DNA of 64,000 bases from Neocallimastix lanati (nom. inval.). Its lineage: Eukaryota; Neocallimastigomycota; Neocallimastigomycetes; Neocallimastigales; Neocallimastigaceae. The stretch covers positions 372,501 through 436,500 of the forward strand of contig JACVTC010000129.1 in NCBI GenBank assembly GCA_016946835.1. The letters are read 5' to 3'. Positions 49,454-62,648 of this stretch are shown piece by piece. Under the pieces are notes generated by a model. The model was not told the origin of the DNA and did not search any database. It worked only from the letters and a program-made list of their open reading frames with translations. The first letter of the stretch is position 1; each line of letters begins with the position of its first letter. The position numbers were made by a program, and so were the translations under genes.

Positions 49454-49975
49454 CTAATTATTTATTATTTATTATTTATTATTTATTTACTTATTATATA
49501 TTATTTATTATTTATTATTTATTATTTATTATTTATTATTATTACTAATTATTTATTATTCAATTATTTATTATTTATTTACTTATTTATTTATTATTTA
49601 TTATTTATTATTTATTATTTATTTATTTACTTATTTACTTATTTATTATTTATTATTTATTATTTATAATTAATATTTATTATTCAATTATTTATTATTT
49701 ATTATTTATTATTTATTATTTATTATTTTATTATTTATTATTTATAAATTATTAATAAATACTCATATTATTATTTATTATTTATTATTTATTATTTATT
49801 TATTTACTTATTTATTATTTATTATTTATTATTTATTATTTATTTACTTATTATTTAATTATTTATTATTTATTATTTATTATGTATTAATTATTATTTA
49901 ATTATTTATTATTTTTTATTTATCATTCATTTATTATTATTTATTATTTTATATTTTATTATATTTTTATATTTT
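49454..49975. repeat. (TTTATTA)n array
   Basis: TTATTTA heptamer array in the opposite orientation to the 45.4-46.6 kb array, interrupted by TTTACTTATT variants. Confidence 0.85.
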
Positions 49976-51292
49976 ATTATGCATATTTACATAATGTAAA
50001 AAAAGAAAAAAAATTTTTTTTTAAAAAAAAAAATCTTTTTAGTTTATTTCGATGGTTATTGGTGCGTTGATATGCAGACTAAATTGAAATTTTAAATGGA
50101 AATATAATAATAGAAATAGATATGAAATATGAAATATTAAATATGAAATATAAAAATATAAAAAATATAAAAATATAAAAATATAAAATAATAATTAATA
50201 AAACCATTGTCTATATTTATTATACATTATATATAAATAAATAAAATTATAGAATTAATTTAATAGATTTATAATATAAAAAAATAAAAAAAAAATAATA
50301 TAATAATTATTGTTTAAAAAAAAAAAAAATTTTTTTTTTCTATTTTTTATTTTTTTTTTTTTAATGCAACATTTTTAGTGGTTAAATGAACCCACCAACA
50401 AAATGAAAGAAAAAGAAAGTAGAAAGTAAAAAAATAGAAAAAGTTAAATGTATAATGTATATAATATATAGAATAATATGATGTTATAAAAAAAAAAAAA
50501 AATTAAAATAAGCCTAATTTTTAATCCTAAATGAATTGTTAATATCAACTAATTTTAACCATATTTTTATTATTGAAAAAAAAACAATAATAATAATAAT
50601 AATTAATAAATAACAATTATTAAATATAATCATAAATAATTTTTATTGGTTATTAATAAATAGAGCGGTTGAAACGACAAAATATAAATCTAATATAAAT
50701 GATTTATTTCTTTATTATTATTCATTTATTCATTTATTAATTATTTATTTCTTTATTATTATTTATTATTTATTTATTTATTTATTATTTTTAATTAATT
50801 AATTATTTATTATTATTCATTCATCTATTTATTTATTATTACTTATTTATTATTCATTTATTATTTATTTATTTATTTATTTATTCACTTATATTGAAAT
50901 ATTTCAAATTAAATATTTATTTTTTTTTTATTTTTTATAAATTTTAATTTTTATTTTTTGTTGGTTTCAGTTAATTTAGCATTATTTTTATTTTTATTTT
51001 TTTTTTCCATACGCTATATATATGATTTAAGAATTTTTTGTAAATAAAAAAAAAAAGTCAGAAAATAACGAATACCTTTTTATTTTTATTTATTTATATT
51101 TTATTTTTTATTTTTAATAATTAAAAAGTAAAATAAAATAAAATAAAATAAAGATAATTTAAACAAAAATATAGAAATATTTTTTTTAATCTATAAAAAA
51201 AATCATTTTAATGATTTCTTTCTTTCTTTCTTTATTAATGAATTTTAAAAGATTTAAAAAGAGAAAAGGACCTCCTCAAATTCAATCTCAAA

Positions 51293-51332
<40 letters not shown>

Positions 51333-53499
51333 TAAGAATTTCTTAAACTTCTATTTTTTTTTTAAAAAAAAAAATTTTTTTTTTAATTATTTTTTTAAAA
51401 CTTTTTAATTAACTTTTTTTAATTACTATTTTTTAATTTTTAATTATTTATCCAAATAAAGTCTTAGGGAAAATGTTTCAATAAATAAATGAATAAATTT
51501 AATTTAAATAAATATCCAATTAAATATAAAATTAAATAAATAAATAAATAAATAAATTTAATTACTATATATTATTCAATAAAATAAATAAATAGATAAA
51601 TAGATACAAATTTAAATAAATATACTTACTAAAAAAAATTTATAAATGCTAATGTTATTATTATTATTATAACTATTATTTTTATTATTATTATTATTAT
51701 TTTCACTTTCACTCTCATATTATATATAGAGAATAATGATATATAAGTATTTTAATACTAATTATCTTTATCATATTCAAAGTGACTTTTTTATTTTTTA
51801 TTTTTATAAAAAAAAAAAAAGTCAGTTGAAAGATAACAAATTAAAATAATTAAATGTAAAAATTAATAGCAAAAATTTAAAAAATGATCATTTTATTATA
51901 TATATACTACTGTTATTAATTAGTATTATTAATTATTTTAATTATTATTATTAATTATTATTATTAATTATTGTTATTATTTTTTTTTTTTAACTTTTTT
52001 TAATGAATACTTTATAGTTGAATCTTTTAATTAATATATGTTTCATGAAGTCAGAAGTCACGGCTAAAAAAAAAAAGTTTTTTTAATAATAATTTTATTT
52101 ATTTATTCAATTATTTATTAATTATTTAATTTATTATTATTTATTCAATTATTATTATTTATTTATTCAATTATTTATTATTTATTCAATTATTTATTAT
52201 TTATAATTATTTATTTGTTATAAATAAAATAAAAAATATATTCATTTATTATTACTTTTTTTGTTTTTTTGTTTTTGCTTTTTTTATTTAAAACATTACA
52301 TAGAAAAGTTTTTTTTATTTTCTGATTTTGATTTTTCATCTTTTATTTAAAAATATTATTTAAAAAAGTTTTAATCATTTTATACTATTTAAAATTTATT
52401 AGTAATTATGTTATTTTTTTTTTTTTTTATTAAAGTATTATTTATTTATTCATTCATTTACTTATATTGTATAGTTTAATATTTATTTAAAATATTATTT
52501 ATTTATTTATTTATTTACTATTAACATTTTTTTAATTTATTTATTTATTTATTTATTTATTTATATTTTTACTCATTTACTTAACATTTATTTATTTATT
52601 TATTTTTCTCCATTCGTTCATTCTTTTCTTTCTAAGAAAAAAATTTTTCATTCTAAAATTCTTTTTTTTTAAATATTAAAATCATCCTTTAGTGATTCCT
52701 AACTACTTAAAATAAATTGAATATAATGATTTTCCATATTAATTATAATAAAAAAAAAAAAAAATACTAAAAAATAAAAAAAAAACTATAAAAAAAAAAA
52801 AAAAAAAACTATAAAAAAAAATTCTAGAATAAAGTTCTAGAATTAAAAAAAAAGTTTAAATTGACATATAAATACATCAATATCAATATAAACACATAAA
52901 AAAATATATAAATATAAAAATATACAATAATATATATATTAGAAATAAAAAAAAAATAAAAATAAGATTTATTTTTTATGGCCGATGCCTTCTCTTTCTT
53001 TTATATAAATCTGGGTAGCATCTTTGGTGAAAACCATAGAATTATTAATAGATTTTCTATTTTATTTAAGATAGATCTATCGATTGATAAAAATTGTCAT
53101 ATGTAATAGCATAAATTATTAAAAAAAAAAATATACATATATATATAATATATATATTTTTAATATTAAAAAATAAATAAACGTTAACAAAGAATAATGA
53201 AATAATTTTTAAATAAATGAAAATAAAAGAAGAAAATAAATCAAAAAATCAATAAATCAACCTTATTAATTTAATATAGAAATAATAAACATAACAAAAT
53301 AATATTAATAATTATTATAAATAACTTTTTTTTTTATTAAACTCAGACCGTTTTTTTTTTTATTTTTTTTTTATTTTTTTTTTCTTATTTATTTAGTTAG
53401 TTATTTATTTAAAATTCTAATTATTATTGATTTAAATTGTCTCTAAAGATTTAAATATTCTTATTTGAAAATCTATTTCAATTGCTTTCTCTTAATTCC

Positions 53500-53531
<32 letters not shown>

Positions 53532-53849
53532 TTATATTTTAAATTTTTTTTTAATATAATATTTAATGTATATAAAAAAATATTTTTAATAGTAAGAAAA
53601 TAAATTTGATTAGTAAAACGTTATTTATTATTAAAAAAAAAAAAAAAAGTTTCATTTACATTTTTGTAAAACAAAAATTACACAAAAAAAAAATTTTAAT
53701 ATAAAATACATTAAATATTCAAAATATACAAAATACATCATACAAAATAAGTCAATTTTACAGTGGTTGTACATTATTACAAAGGTAAATGAAAATGATA
53801 ATAAAAAAAATGGATTGTTAACTATCATCTTATATATATATATAAAAAA
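49976..53849. other. AT-rich desert with scattered micro-ORF islands
   Basis: TTTA/TTAT repeats, poly-A and poly-T runs and no conventional gene. Short complexity islands each start with an ATG: 50052-50087 (MVIGALICRLN), 51238-51300 (20 residues, MNFKRFKKRKGPPQ...) and 52978-53106 (42 residues, MADAFSFFYINLGSIF...). A perfect 10-bp inverted repeat AATTCTAGAA/TTCTAGAATT lies at 52820-52844. None of the small frames was recognised. Confidence 0.4.
52978..53106 (+). other. Short ORF, 42 codons, unidentified
   Basis: ATGGCC start after a T-rich run, then MADAFSFFYINLGSIFGENH and a less rich continuation to TAA. The opposite strand is also open for about 30 codons in the same place (NSMVFTKDATQIYIKEREGI before a stop), so the coding strand is unclear. 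Part of the frame also forms a hairpin (GATGC at 52984-52988 with GCATC). Treated as a candidate only. Confidence 0.2.
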
Positions 53850-53946
53850 CTTTAATCATTTATAATATTATAAATGATTAAAGAAAGATTTATTATGATA
53901 AGTAAATAATAGAGTAAATATTATTTATTTATCATAATAAATCTTT
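53850..53946. repeat. Two adjacent palindromes (34 bp perfect, 63 bp near-perfect)
   Basis: 53850-53883 is a perfect 34-bp palindrome with half-site CTTTAATCATTTATAAT. It is followed immediately by 53884-53946: an 18-bp arm (AAAGATTTATTATGATAA), a single G/T position, a 9-bp arm (TAAATAATA), a 7-base loop and the complementary arms. As RNA the odd position is a G-U pair, so the 28-bp stem is continuous. A further half-copy of the arm (TTTATCATAA) follows at 53952-53961. Confidence 0.9.
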
Positions 53947-56900
53947 TTATTTATCATAAAAAACTTTTAATATATAGTAAATATAGTAAATGAATAAATA
54001 AATAATATTAAGTATTAACTATTAAAAAATAATGAATAGTATTATTAGTCAATAATGAATAATTTATGAAAATTATTTTTCCTTTTTTTTTCAATTTATG
54101 AATCTATATGTAATAATAAAACCAATAATAATAATTTTAGTTTATTTTTTTATATAAAAAATGTATAAAAATAATTATTATTAATTATAATTATTAATCA
54201 TAATTATTATTATTTATTATTATTTATTATTATTAGTATTATTATTATTAGATAATAGACAAAAAAAAATTTTTTTTTTTATATTTATTTTTATTAAATG
54301 TCTATAATAATATAACTATAAATATATCTATTTATATATAAATTTACATTTTTTTTTTTAAACTAATCACTTTGGATTATTTTTTATAATTTTTTTTCCC
54401 ATATACATAAAAAACATATAATATATAATAATAATAAAAAAAAATAAATATTTATTTGATGATTAATTATGATTTTATTATAAATTAAGATTTTATTATT
54501 AAATATGATTTAATATTTAATATAGAATAGAATGATTAGGTTTCTTTTATTTATTTTGTAAAATGTCTAAAGTGGATTATAAATAAAGTTTTTAAAGTTT
54601 TTATTTTTTTTTGATTTTTAATTTTTAATTTTTAATTTTTAATTTTTAATTTATAATTTTATGTAGTATGGCATCATCAAAATTGCCGTATTTATACAGG
54701 AGCAAGCAAAAAAAAAAAAAAAAAAAAAAAATAATAAAATATAATAAAATAAAATTAAAAATTTTATTGAATACTAATAATAATGATAATGATAATAATA
54801 ATTATTTATTAAATAATAATAATAATAAATATAAATTATAATAATCATGATAACTATTCAATTAAACTCTTTTTTTTTTTTTTTCCTCTAAAATCAAATA
54901 TACTTTTCATTTACGGTATAATTTTATTAATTTTAAATTTTATTGAAATTTTAATTTAATTAAAATATATATATCTATTTAATATTTATTATAAATTGAT
55001 TATATTTTATATCATATCTCTTTATATTTACATAAACTTTTAAATTTTATATAGGTATAGAAACTTTTTTTTTTATTATTTATTATTATAAAATTCTTAT
55101 TTTAATTATGAAAAGTTTTTAAACAAAAAAATAATAATATTAAAAATAAATTTAAAATATTTATTAATAAATAATATAATTAATTTAATAATAAATTTAA
55201 TAAATTTAATAATAAAAATAAATATTACAAAAAAAAAAAAAAACAGTTAGATAAAAAGTCTATTTTCTATTTGGACTTTATTTAATTTGTTAAAAAAAAT
55301 ACAAATTTAAAGTCACGTTAGTCATGTTTTTATTTTTAAAACATAAAGTGTTATGTTTAATAATTTATTAAATAATAGAAATAAATTGTTTCTTTTTTTT
55401 TTTAATTAAATGATTAATTTAGATATTAAAAGTATCAAAAAATAAAATAAAATAAAATAAAATAAAATTAAAAAAAAGTTAAAACATCAATACAGAATGG
55501 CCATAAACCATTTTTTATTTTTATAGCAATAGTTTATATGGACATTTCAATTATATATATATATTAGTATTAATATAATTAAAAAAAAAATGTTTTTTTT
55601 TTTTTGAAAATTGTAATCTCTTAATTAATAATTTATTCATTTATTTATTTTTTATGAATTAATTTATAAAAAAATTATTTATTCATTTATTTATTTATTT
55701 TTGGCTAATTTTTTTTTCAAACCTTATTTTTATCTAATTTTAATTTTATCTAACTTTAATTTCAATCGATTTCTTTTAATTCTATATATAAAAAAATAGT
55801 ATAGAAACAATGTAAATTTTTTTTATAATAGAAATATTTTACAATGTACAATTTTTTTTAATAATAGTCTAAAATCTTTTTTTTTTTTTTTTTTAAATAT
55901 ACACTTTGAAATAATTTATAAAATATAATTTAATTTAATAATAAAAAAAGTTTTTTTCTTCTTTTTTATAAATTCTTAATATTTTTTTATTATTTATCAT
56001 TTTCATTGATGTATATATATATATATTTTTTCATTTCATAAATTTAATTTATTTAATTCTAATTTTTATTTAATTTTTAAACTAAAATTATTTTATTTTA
56101 TTTTATTTTATTCAATCTGTACTTTATATTTCTAATATTCTTAACCTATTTATTTTATTTTATTTCATTTCACTTTTCCGTTGATAAAAAATGTAATAAC
56201 AATCTAATTAATTAAAAAATAGATTTATATTTATATATATTTATATATAGATTTTTTTATATATATAAATATATATTTCATTTCATTTTCATCTTTCATC
56301 TCATAAAAATCTCATATTTAATAAATTAATGTAAAATTAAAATAAAATGGATGCCGCATGTGGATTAGCCAAACGTGTGATCCTTTTTTTTTTAAATTAA
56401 AAATTAAATTAAAAATTAATGTAAAATTAATGTAAAATTAAATTAAAAATTAATGTAAAATTAAATTAAAAATTAATGTAAAAATTAAAATATTTAATAA
56501 CAATTAATGGTATTTTTCTTCATGAAATAATTGAAAAAAATGGAAAACGGAATGTAACCTATACTTAAAAAATATTTCATTTTATTTATTTATATTAATT
56601 AATTAATTATTTATTTAATATTAATTATTTATATTAATTATTCATTTATGTAATTTTAATTATTAATTTATCTATTTATTTAATTTTTATATTATATAAG
56701 TGTATTATTTCATTTATTGTAATGTATTGTAATGTATTGTAACCTACTTTTGTTGTTGAAATTAAAAATTGACATTATAAAATTATTGGAATAAAAAAAT
56801 TATTGGAATAAAAAAAAAACTATTGGAATAAAAAAAAATAATTGAAAAATAAAAAGTAGAATATATAGGATACAATAAACTCAATGATAAAAATATATTT

Positions 56901-57263
56901 ATATATATATATATATATTTTTAACTGAAATTAAATCCATTTGGAATAAAAAAACAATATAAAAAATTTTAATAAAAATTTTAAAATAAATTTTTTTTAT
57001 TATATAGATAAATTGTTCATTAAACAAAAAAAAAAAAAAAAAAAAAATTTTTATTATTATTATTAAAAAGAGAGAGTGTGAGGTGAAATGAATAATGAGT
57101 AAATACTTTATAACTCGTTTAATATCGCTATTGTTGAATAAATACATAAAAAAAAAAAAAAAATCGAAATAAATATATTTCATAATTAAAAGTTTTACAT
57201 AAATTTTTACTTTTGAAAAAAAAAAATTTTTTTTACATATTATTATAATGTATTAATGTTTAA

Positions 57264-57338
<75 letters not shown>

Positions 57339-59800
57339 TATAAAGAAATTAAAAATAAATAAATATACCAAAATTATAAATTAATTTTTAATTAACCTAT
57401 TCTTATATTATTAACTAATTATAGGTATTTTTTTTTAGATGAACATTAAAAGTAAACTAATTTAAATAGTTAAATATATATATAATTATTTAAATATATT
57501 TATTAATTATTTATTAATTATTATTTATTAATAATTTGTTATTATTATTGTTATTATTATAATTTTTTTTTAAACTTTTAAGATAAGATCAAATGTATTA
57601 TATATATAATTATTTTTTATTTTTTATTTAATAAGGAAAAAAAATAATTTAATAATTAAATAAGAAGGACAAATGCGATGTTTAAAAATAATAATAAATA
57701 TTTATATGTAAATAAAAACAAAAAAAATATATATATATATAAAGATTTAACAAAAAAAAAAAAAAAAGTAAAAAAAAAAGTAAAAGAAGTATAATTTTAA
57801 AAAAGATTTCTGTGACTAATTTTAAATAATAATAATAATAATAATAATAAAGATAAAATTTTTTTGATTTTTTTTTTTTTTTTGAGAATTAATGTATTTC
57901 GTATCTGTAAAATATTATATATAGATATATTATAAAAAAAAAGTTTTTTTCTTATCTAATATTTTTTATTTTATATTTTATAGTTTTTATAATTTTTTTT
58001 TTTTTTAGTAAAAAAAATAATAATTAAAGAATAAAATTTAAAAAAGTTTTTAAAGTGATGGATGAATGACAATGACGATTCCATCTGACAATTACTTTAT
58101 CTTTAAAGTCTATCTATCTATAGAAATAAAAATATATATATACCTATTAAATTACTCCCTAATTTTTTTTTTTTTTTTTTTTTTATTTCATATCGATATT
58201 GATTAACAATTCAAACTTTTTTTAATTAAAAATATTAAAAATATCATAAAAAAAAAAAATAAAAATAAAATAAAAGTTTTAAGAATGAAGAAAAACATTT
58301 GTCATTTGAGATAGATCTTAATATATATATATAAATGAAAATAATAATAAATAAATGAATTAATGATTTAGTTTTTAAAAGGTTATTTAAACTTTTTTTT
58401 TTTTTTATTTTTATTTTTATTTTATTTTATTATTTTTTTTTATGTTCCAATGATCAGTTTATTCATTGAAATGACGCTAAATTTCATAATTAAGGTAAAT
58501 TAGAATAAAATAGAAAAATAAAATAAAATAAAATTAAAATAAAAAATAAAAAATAAAAAATAAAAAATAAAAAATAAAAAATAAAAAATAGAAAAAAAAG
58601 AAATAATAATAATTATTGAACGGCTAGGTTAAATTTAAATAGAAGATACTTTAAGAGTTTTTTATTTTATTATTATATTAAAATATTTTATTATATATAT
58701 ATATTTATTTATTTATTAAGAGTACGTTTTTTAATAAAGAATAATAAATTTTATATTTAATATCTAATACATTACATAAATGTATAACATTAAATTTATT
58801 TTATTGTATTGTAAATTTTATATTAATTAAACAACAATAATAATAATAATAATAATAATTAAATATTCCTAAATAAAAATAAAAATAAAAATAAAAATAA
58901 AAAATAAAAATAAAATAAAAAATAAAAATAAAAATAAAATAAAATTACAATAATATATAATATAAATATATATAAAATATAAATTTATATAAAATATAAA
59001 TTTATATAAAATATACATTTAAAAAGATTTTTTTTTTTTTGGTAAAAAAAAAAAAAAGTTAAAATCATTCACCTCAAAGTAATCAAAAAAAACCTTAAAA
59101 TAAGTTGTCATGTTCTAGAAAAAAAAAATAAAATAAAAAAATAAAAAAAAAAAAAAATAAATGAAACATAAAAAAAAATTTATAATTATTTATTTATTCA
59201 TTTAGATACATATATATATATAAAATTATATATATATAATTATATATATATATATATTTTTTTTTAGTAAACTTTGTTATTGAAGTAAAAAAGGAAGAAG
59301 GAAAAAAAAAAAGATAAAACATTTTATTTCATTTTATTTAATTTTAATTTTATTATTATTTTCATTTTTATTTCATTTATTTCATTTTATTTTTTATTTC
59401 ATTTTAACCTATAGGATAAAATAAAAATATATTCCGTTGTATGGATTGTTTGTATCAAAAATAAATAAATAAATATATAATAAAAATAAATAATAAAAAT
59501 AAATGAATAAATAGATAAATGAATTAATAATAATAAAAATAGAAAAAAAATGGAAAATAGAAAATAAAAAATAGAAAAAAAAAATTTTTTTTTTTTATTT
59601 GAAACTTTTTGAAATTTTTTAAATAATAAATAATAATTAAATAGATAACAAATAATAATTAAATAAATAATAAATAATAATTAAATAAATAATAAATATT
59701 AATAGAAATAATTAAAATTTTTGTGTTCAATTCTAAGAAAAATCCAAAATCATAAAATTCATCATGTGAATTCTATTTTAATTTAATTTTATTTATTTAT
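53947..59800. other. AT-rich desert segment
   Basis: No conventional gene. Repeats include (AAT)n at 57264-57338 (about 25 copies), AAAAAAT at 58535-58590 and TTTTTAA at 54617-54655. Micro-ORF islands: 54668 (MASSKLPYLYRSKQ then poly-Lys), 56347-56400 (17 residues, MDAACGLAKRVIL...) and 58066-58206 (46 codons, MTMTIPSDNYFIFK...). An imperfect inverted repeat pairs AATGGCCATAAAC (near 55496) with GTTTATATGGACATT (near 55530). Confidence 0.4.
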
Positions 59801-59809
59801 TTACTATTT

Positions 59810-59958
59810 ATTTATTTATTTGTTAATTTATTTATTTGTTAATTTATTTATTTGTTAATTTATTTATTTACTATTTATTTATTTGTTAATTTATTTATTA
59901 GTTAATTTATTTATTTGTTAATTTATTTATTAGTTAATTTATTTATTTGTTAATTTAT
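59810..59958. repeat. 16-bp tandem repeat, ~9 copies
   Basis: Unit TGTTAATTTATTTATT with TACTATT and TAGTTAA variants. Confidence 0.8.
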
Positions 59959-59984
59959 TATCATTTATATATATCTTCTATCTA

Positions 59985-60165
59985 GCAGAGAGGAATACTT
60001 TATCATAAACGAACGAATCTCCAACTTTATCTTCATTTATAAGGGAAGAATACCCTGGGAACGATGAAAACTGTCCCATATTCATATAGGAGGTCGTTCG
60101 TGGGGCCGATCCAGAGAAACCTTGGGTGTGTGTGTTAGTTCAAAATATACTGCACCAAGGATAAA
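59985..60165 (+). pseudogene. GC-richer island: possible LINE reverse-transcriptase relic
   Basis: One plus-strand frame from 59987 reads NERISNFIFIYKGRIPWER before a TGA (60065-60067), continues to IHIGG, then shifts frame near 60096 to RGADPEKPWVCVLVQNIL. The order N-K/E-xI-xxFI-xKGRxPWER ... GG ... DPxK resembles the thumb/C-terminal end of fungal LINE reverse transcriptases. Alternatively the island is a structured RNA: CGAACGAATCTCC (60010-60022) pairs with GGAGGTCGTTCG (60089-60100) with one bulge, and CCTTGGGTG (60120-60128) pairs with CACCAAGG (60153-60160). Neither explanation is secure. Confidence 0.35.
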
Positions 60166-61823
60166 AATAAAAAAAAAAAAAAGAAAAAAAATATGATTGA
60201 TTGATTAACAAATAGAATAACCATAAAAGTTATTTTATCTCTTTTTTTTTCTCTTTTTTTATACTTCATATTATATTAGATAACTTTTAATATCCTAGAA
60301 TAGAGAATATAATTTGTTTAAAGAAGAAAAAGAAGAAGAAGAAAAAAGAGTTTTAATTTAAACTTACCTCTATACCTCTTATTAAATAATTAATTCTTTT
60401 TTTCCTTTTGGTTTTTTTTTTATTTTTTATTTTTTTTTTGGTAATTTAATTTAAAAAAAAATAATAATAATTAAAGATTAAATTTTATATTAAATAAAGT
60501 TTTTATTCTACCTATTAAAAAAAAAAAAACTTTTTTTATTTTTATATATATTTTATTATGAAATATAAATTTATTTTATTTTATTTTTATCATTTATATT
60601 CTATTATATATTTTATTATTATATATTTTATTATTATATTTTATTATTATATCTATTTATTTTATTTTTATTATATATATTTTCTTATATATTTTCTTAT
60701 ATATTTTCTTATATATTTTCTTATATATTTTATTATATTTTATTATTCAAAGTTTTTTTTTTTATTAGTTATTTATTTACTTTTTAAGAATAATAAAAAA
60801 AAATTAAATAATTTTTTTTTTAATTTTTTTTTATTGTAGGTATAAATTTGGTAATTATTAATTATTTCCTTTTTTGTACATTTTCATTAAACCATTTCAT
60901 TTTAATTTGATCATTAAAAAAAAAGAAATTATAATAAAAATTATAATATACATATATTATATATTATGTATATTACATATATTATAAATATAATATTTAT
61001 AAATATTTGATATAATTTTTTTATTCTTTAATAATAATAAATAATATATTGAAATATATATAACATAAAATAACATGAAGTAAATTTAAAATAAGTTCAT
61101 TTCCCTTTTTTGAAAAAAAAAATTTTATGTTTTTTCATCTATAGAATAATACTTTTATATATTTAATTATATATTTATATTAATATATAATTAAATAAAT
61201 AAAATAAATATATTCTTAATAAATATATAAATATATATTAATAAATAAAATAAATATATTCTTAATAAATATATATATAAATTAATAATGGTTATATAGA
61301 AATTTTATATATATATACAATATAATAGTCCAATTTATTCATTTATAAATTTATATACTAATTCATTAAATTAAATAGGATAGTAATAATAAAAATATTA
61401 TTGTAATTTGATATATGTTATAATTAAAACTTCTCATATTTTGAAATAGTATGTTTTATATTATATCAATTGAAATTATTATATATAAGATTATATTCAG
61501 TCATTCTATTTCATTTTCAATGGATTTATTCTTCAACTAGAAAATTTCCCTTTTTTATTTATTTATTTATTTATTTTTATTATTTATTTATTTTTATTAT
61601 TTATTTATTTATTTATTTATTTTTTGTATAATTTATATTAAAATATATAAATATTTTTATTATTATTTCATTTTCATTTTTTTTTTTAATTTCTATTCTT
61701 TTTTTTATAGACCAGAGAGGGTAAGGTGTAACATATAAAAAAAAAAAAAACAAATGTATATATATATATTATTTGGTGATGTTTTTTTTTTTTTTTTTTG
61801 TTTGTTTTTTGTTTTTGTTTTTG

Positions 61824-61862
<39 letters not shown>

Positions 61863-62156
61863 CTTATTTTAAAAAATAATTAAAATAAAAATTAAAAGAA
61901 TATAAAAATAAAATTAAAAAAAAAAAAGATATAATTCTTTAACAAATAAAAAAAGTGTCTGTTTTAATCTTTTTTAAAAATGTTATCATTATTAAAAAAA
62001 TTTTTTTTTTCTTTTTTTATTCAATATCTTTATATCTTTGTATGTTTTAATCTTTTAATTTTTTAAGAGATTATTATTTAATTGTTATTATTAATTTTTT
62101 TTTGTTAATGATTTATTATTATTCTCTATCCATTTAAGTTGCATTAATTTATTTAA
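60166..62156. other. AT-rich desert segment
   Basis: Low complexity throughout. A 35-bp direct repeat (AATAAATAAAATAAATATAT-type) occurs twice at about 61193-61275. A T-run of about 35 bases lies at 61826-61860. ACTTACCTC at 60362-60370 could be a minus-strand splice donor, but no exon was found next to it. The 93-codon frame 60558-60839 is Ile/Tyr/Phe low complexity. Confidence 0.5.
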
Positions 62157-62370
62157 ATGCCTTCGATTCATGATGAAAATTATTATATTACCAATAATGA
62201 TCATGACCTATTCTTCAAGTATAGTCATGAAAAAAAAAAAAAAAAAGAGAGATTATATATATATTCATTCTTCTAGTATCCCCCGAAGTGAGCTTTCTTA
62301 TTTTTATCGCTCTGATACAACTAACACTTTTTTTTTTTTTTTTTTAGTAAAAGTAGAGATTGAATAGTTT
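62157..62370 (+). other. Possible small or partial gene, unidentified
   Basis: An ATG at 62157 opens MPSIHDENYYITNNDHDLFF then KYSHE before a poly-A run (Lys tract). In a neighbouring frame after the run comes HSSSIPRSELSYFYRSDTTN before a poly-T run. The two halves would be one frame if the A-run length differed by one or two bases, so this is either a homopolymer-frameshifted gene, two exons around an unseen junction, or chance. A frame from 62170 is open over the whole stretch but begins with hydrophobic, less plausible sequence. Not recognised. Confidence 0.3.
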
Positions 62371-62480
62371 TGATTGCTTTCTTGGATTTATGCTTCTTCA
62401 ATAAAAAAAAATGTTTTTTTTTTTTTTTTTGTAAATAGTTTTTATGCCCATCTCTCTCTACCTACCTTTTATTTAAAAAC

Positions 62481-62648
62481 TTTATTTTATTTTACTTTAT
62501 TTTATTTTATTTTATTTTATTTTATTTTATTTTATTTTATTTTATTTTATTTTATTTTATTTTATTTTATTTTATTTTATTTTATTTTATTTTATTTTAT
62601 TTTATTTTATTTTATTTTATTTTATTTTATTTTATTTTATTTTATTTA
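62481..62648. repeat. (ATTTT)n microsatellite, ~33 copies
   Basis: Nearly perfect pentanucleotide tract after a TTTAC variant at its left end. The Phe/Tyr/Ile/Leu frame across it (62374-62667) is an artefact. Confidence 0.95.

Noticed and set aside
58051-58100. C/D-box-like motifs (GTGATGG ... CTGA) with a short terminal stem
   Set aside because: The C box is imperfect, the span is only about 40 bases and no guide region is evident.
60362-60370. ACTTACCTC as a U1 snRNA 5' end
   Set aside because: No U1 stem-loops follow; it is equally a reverse-strand splice-donor word, and no exon was found.
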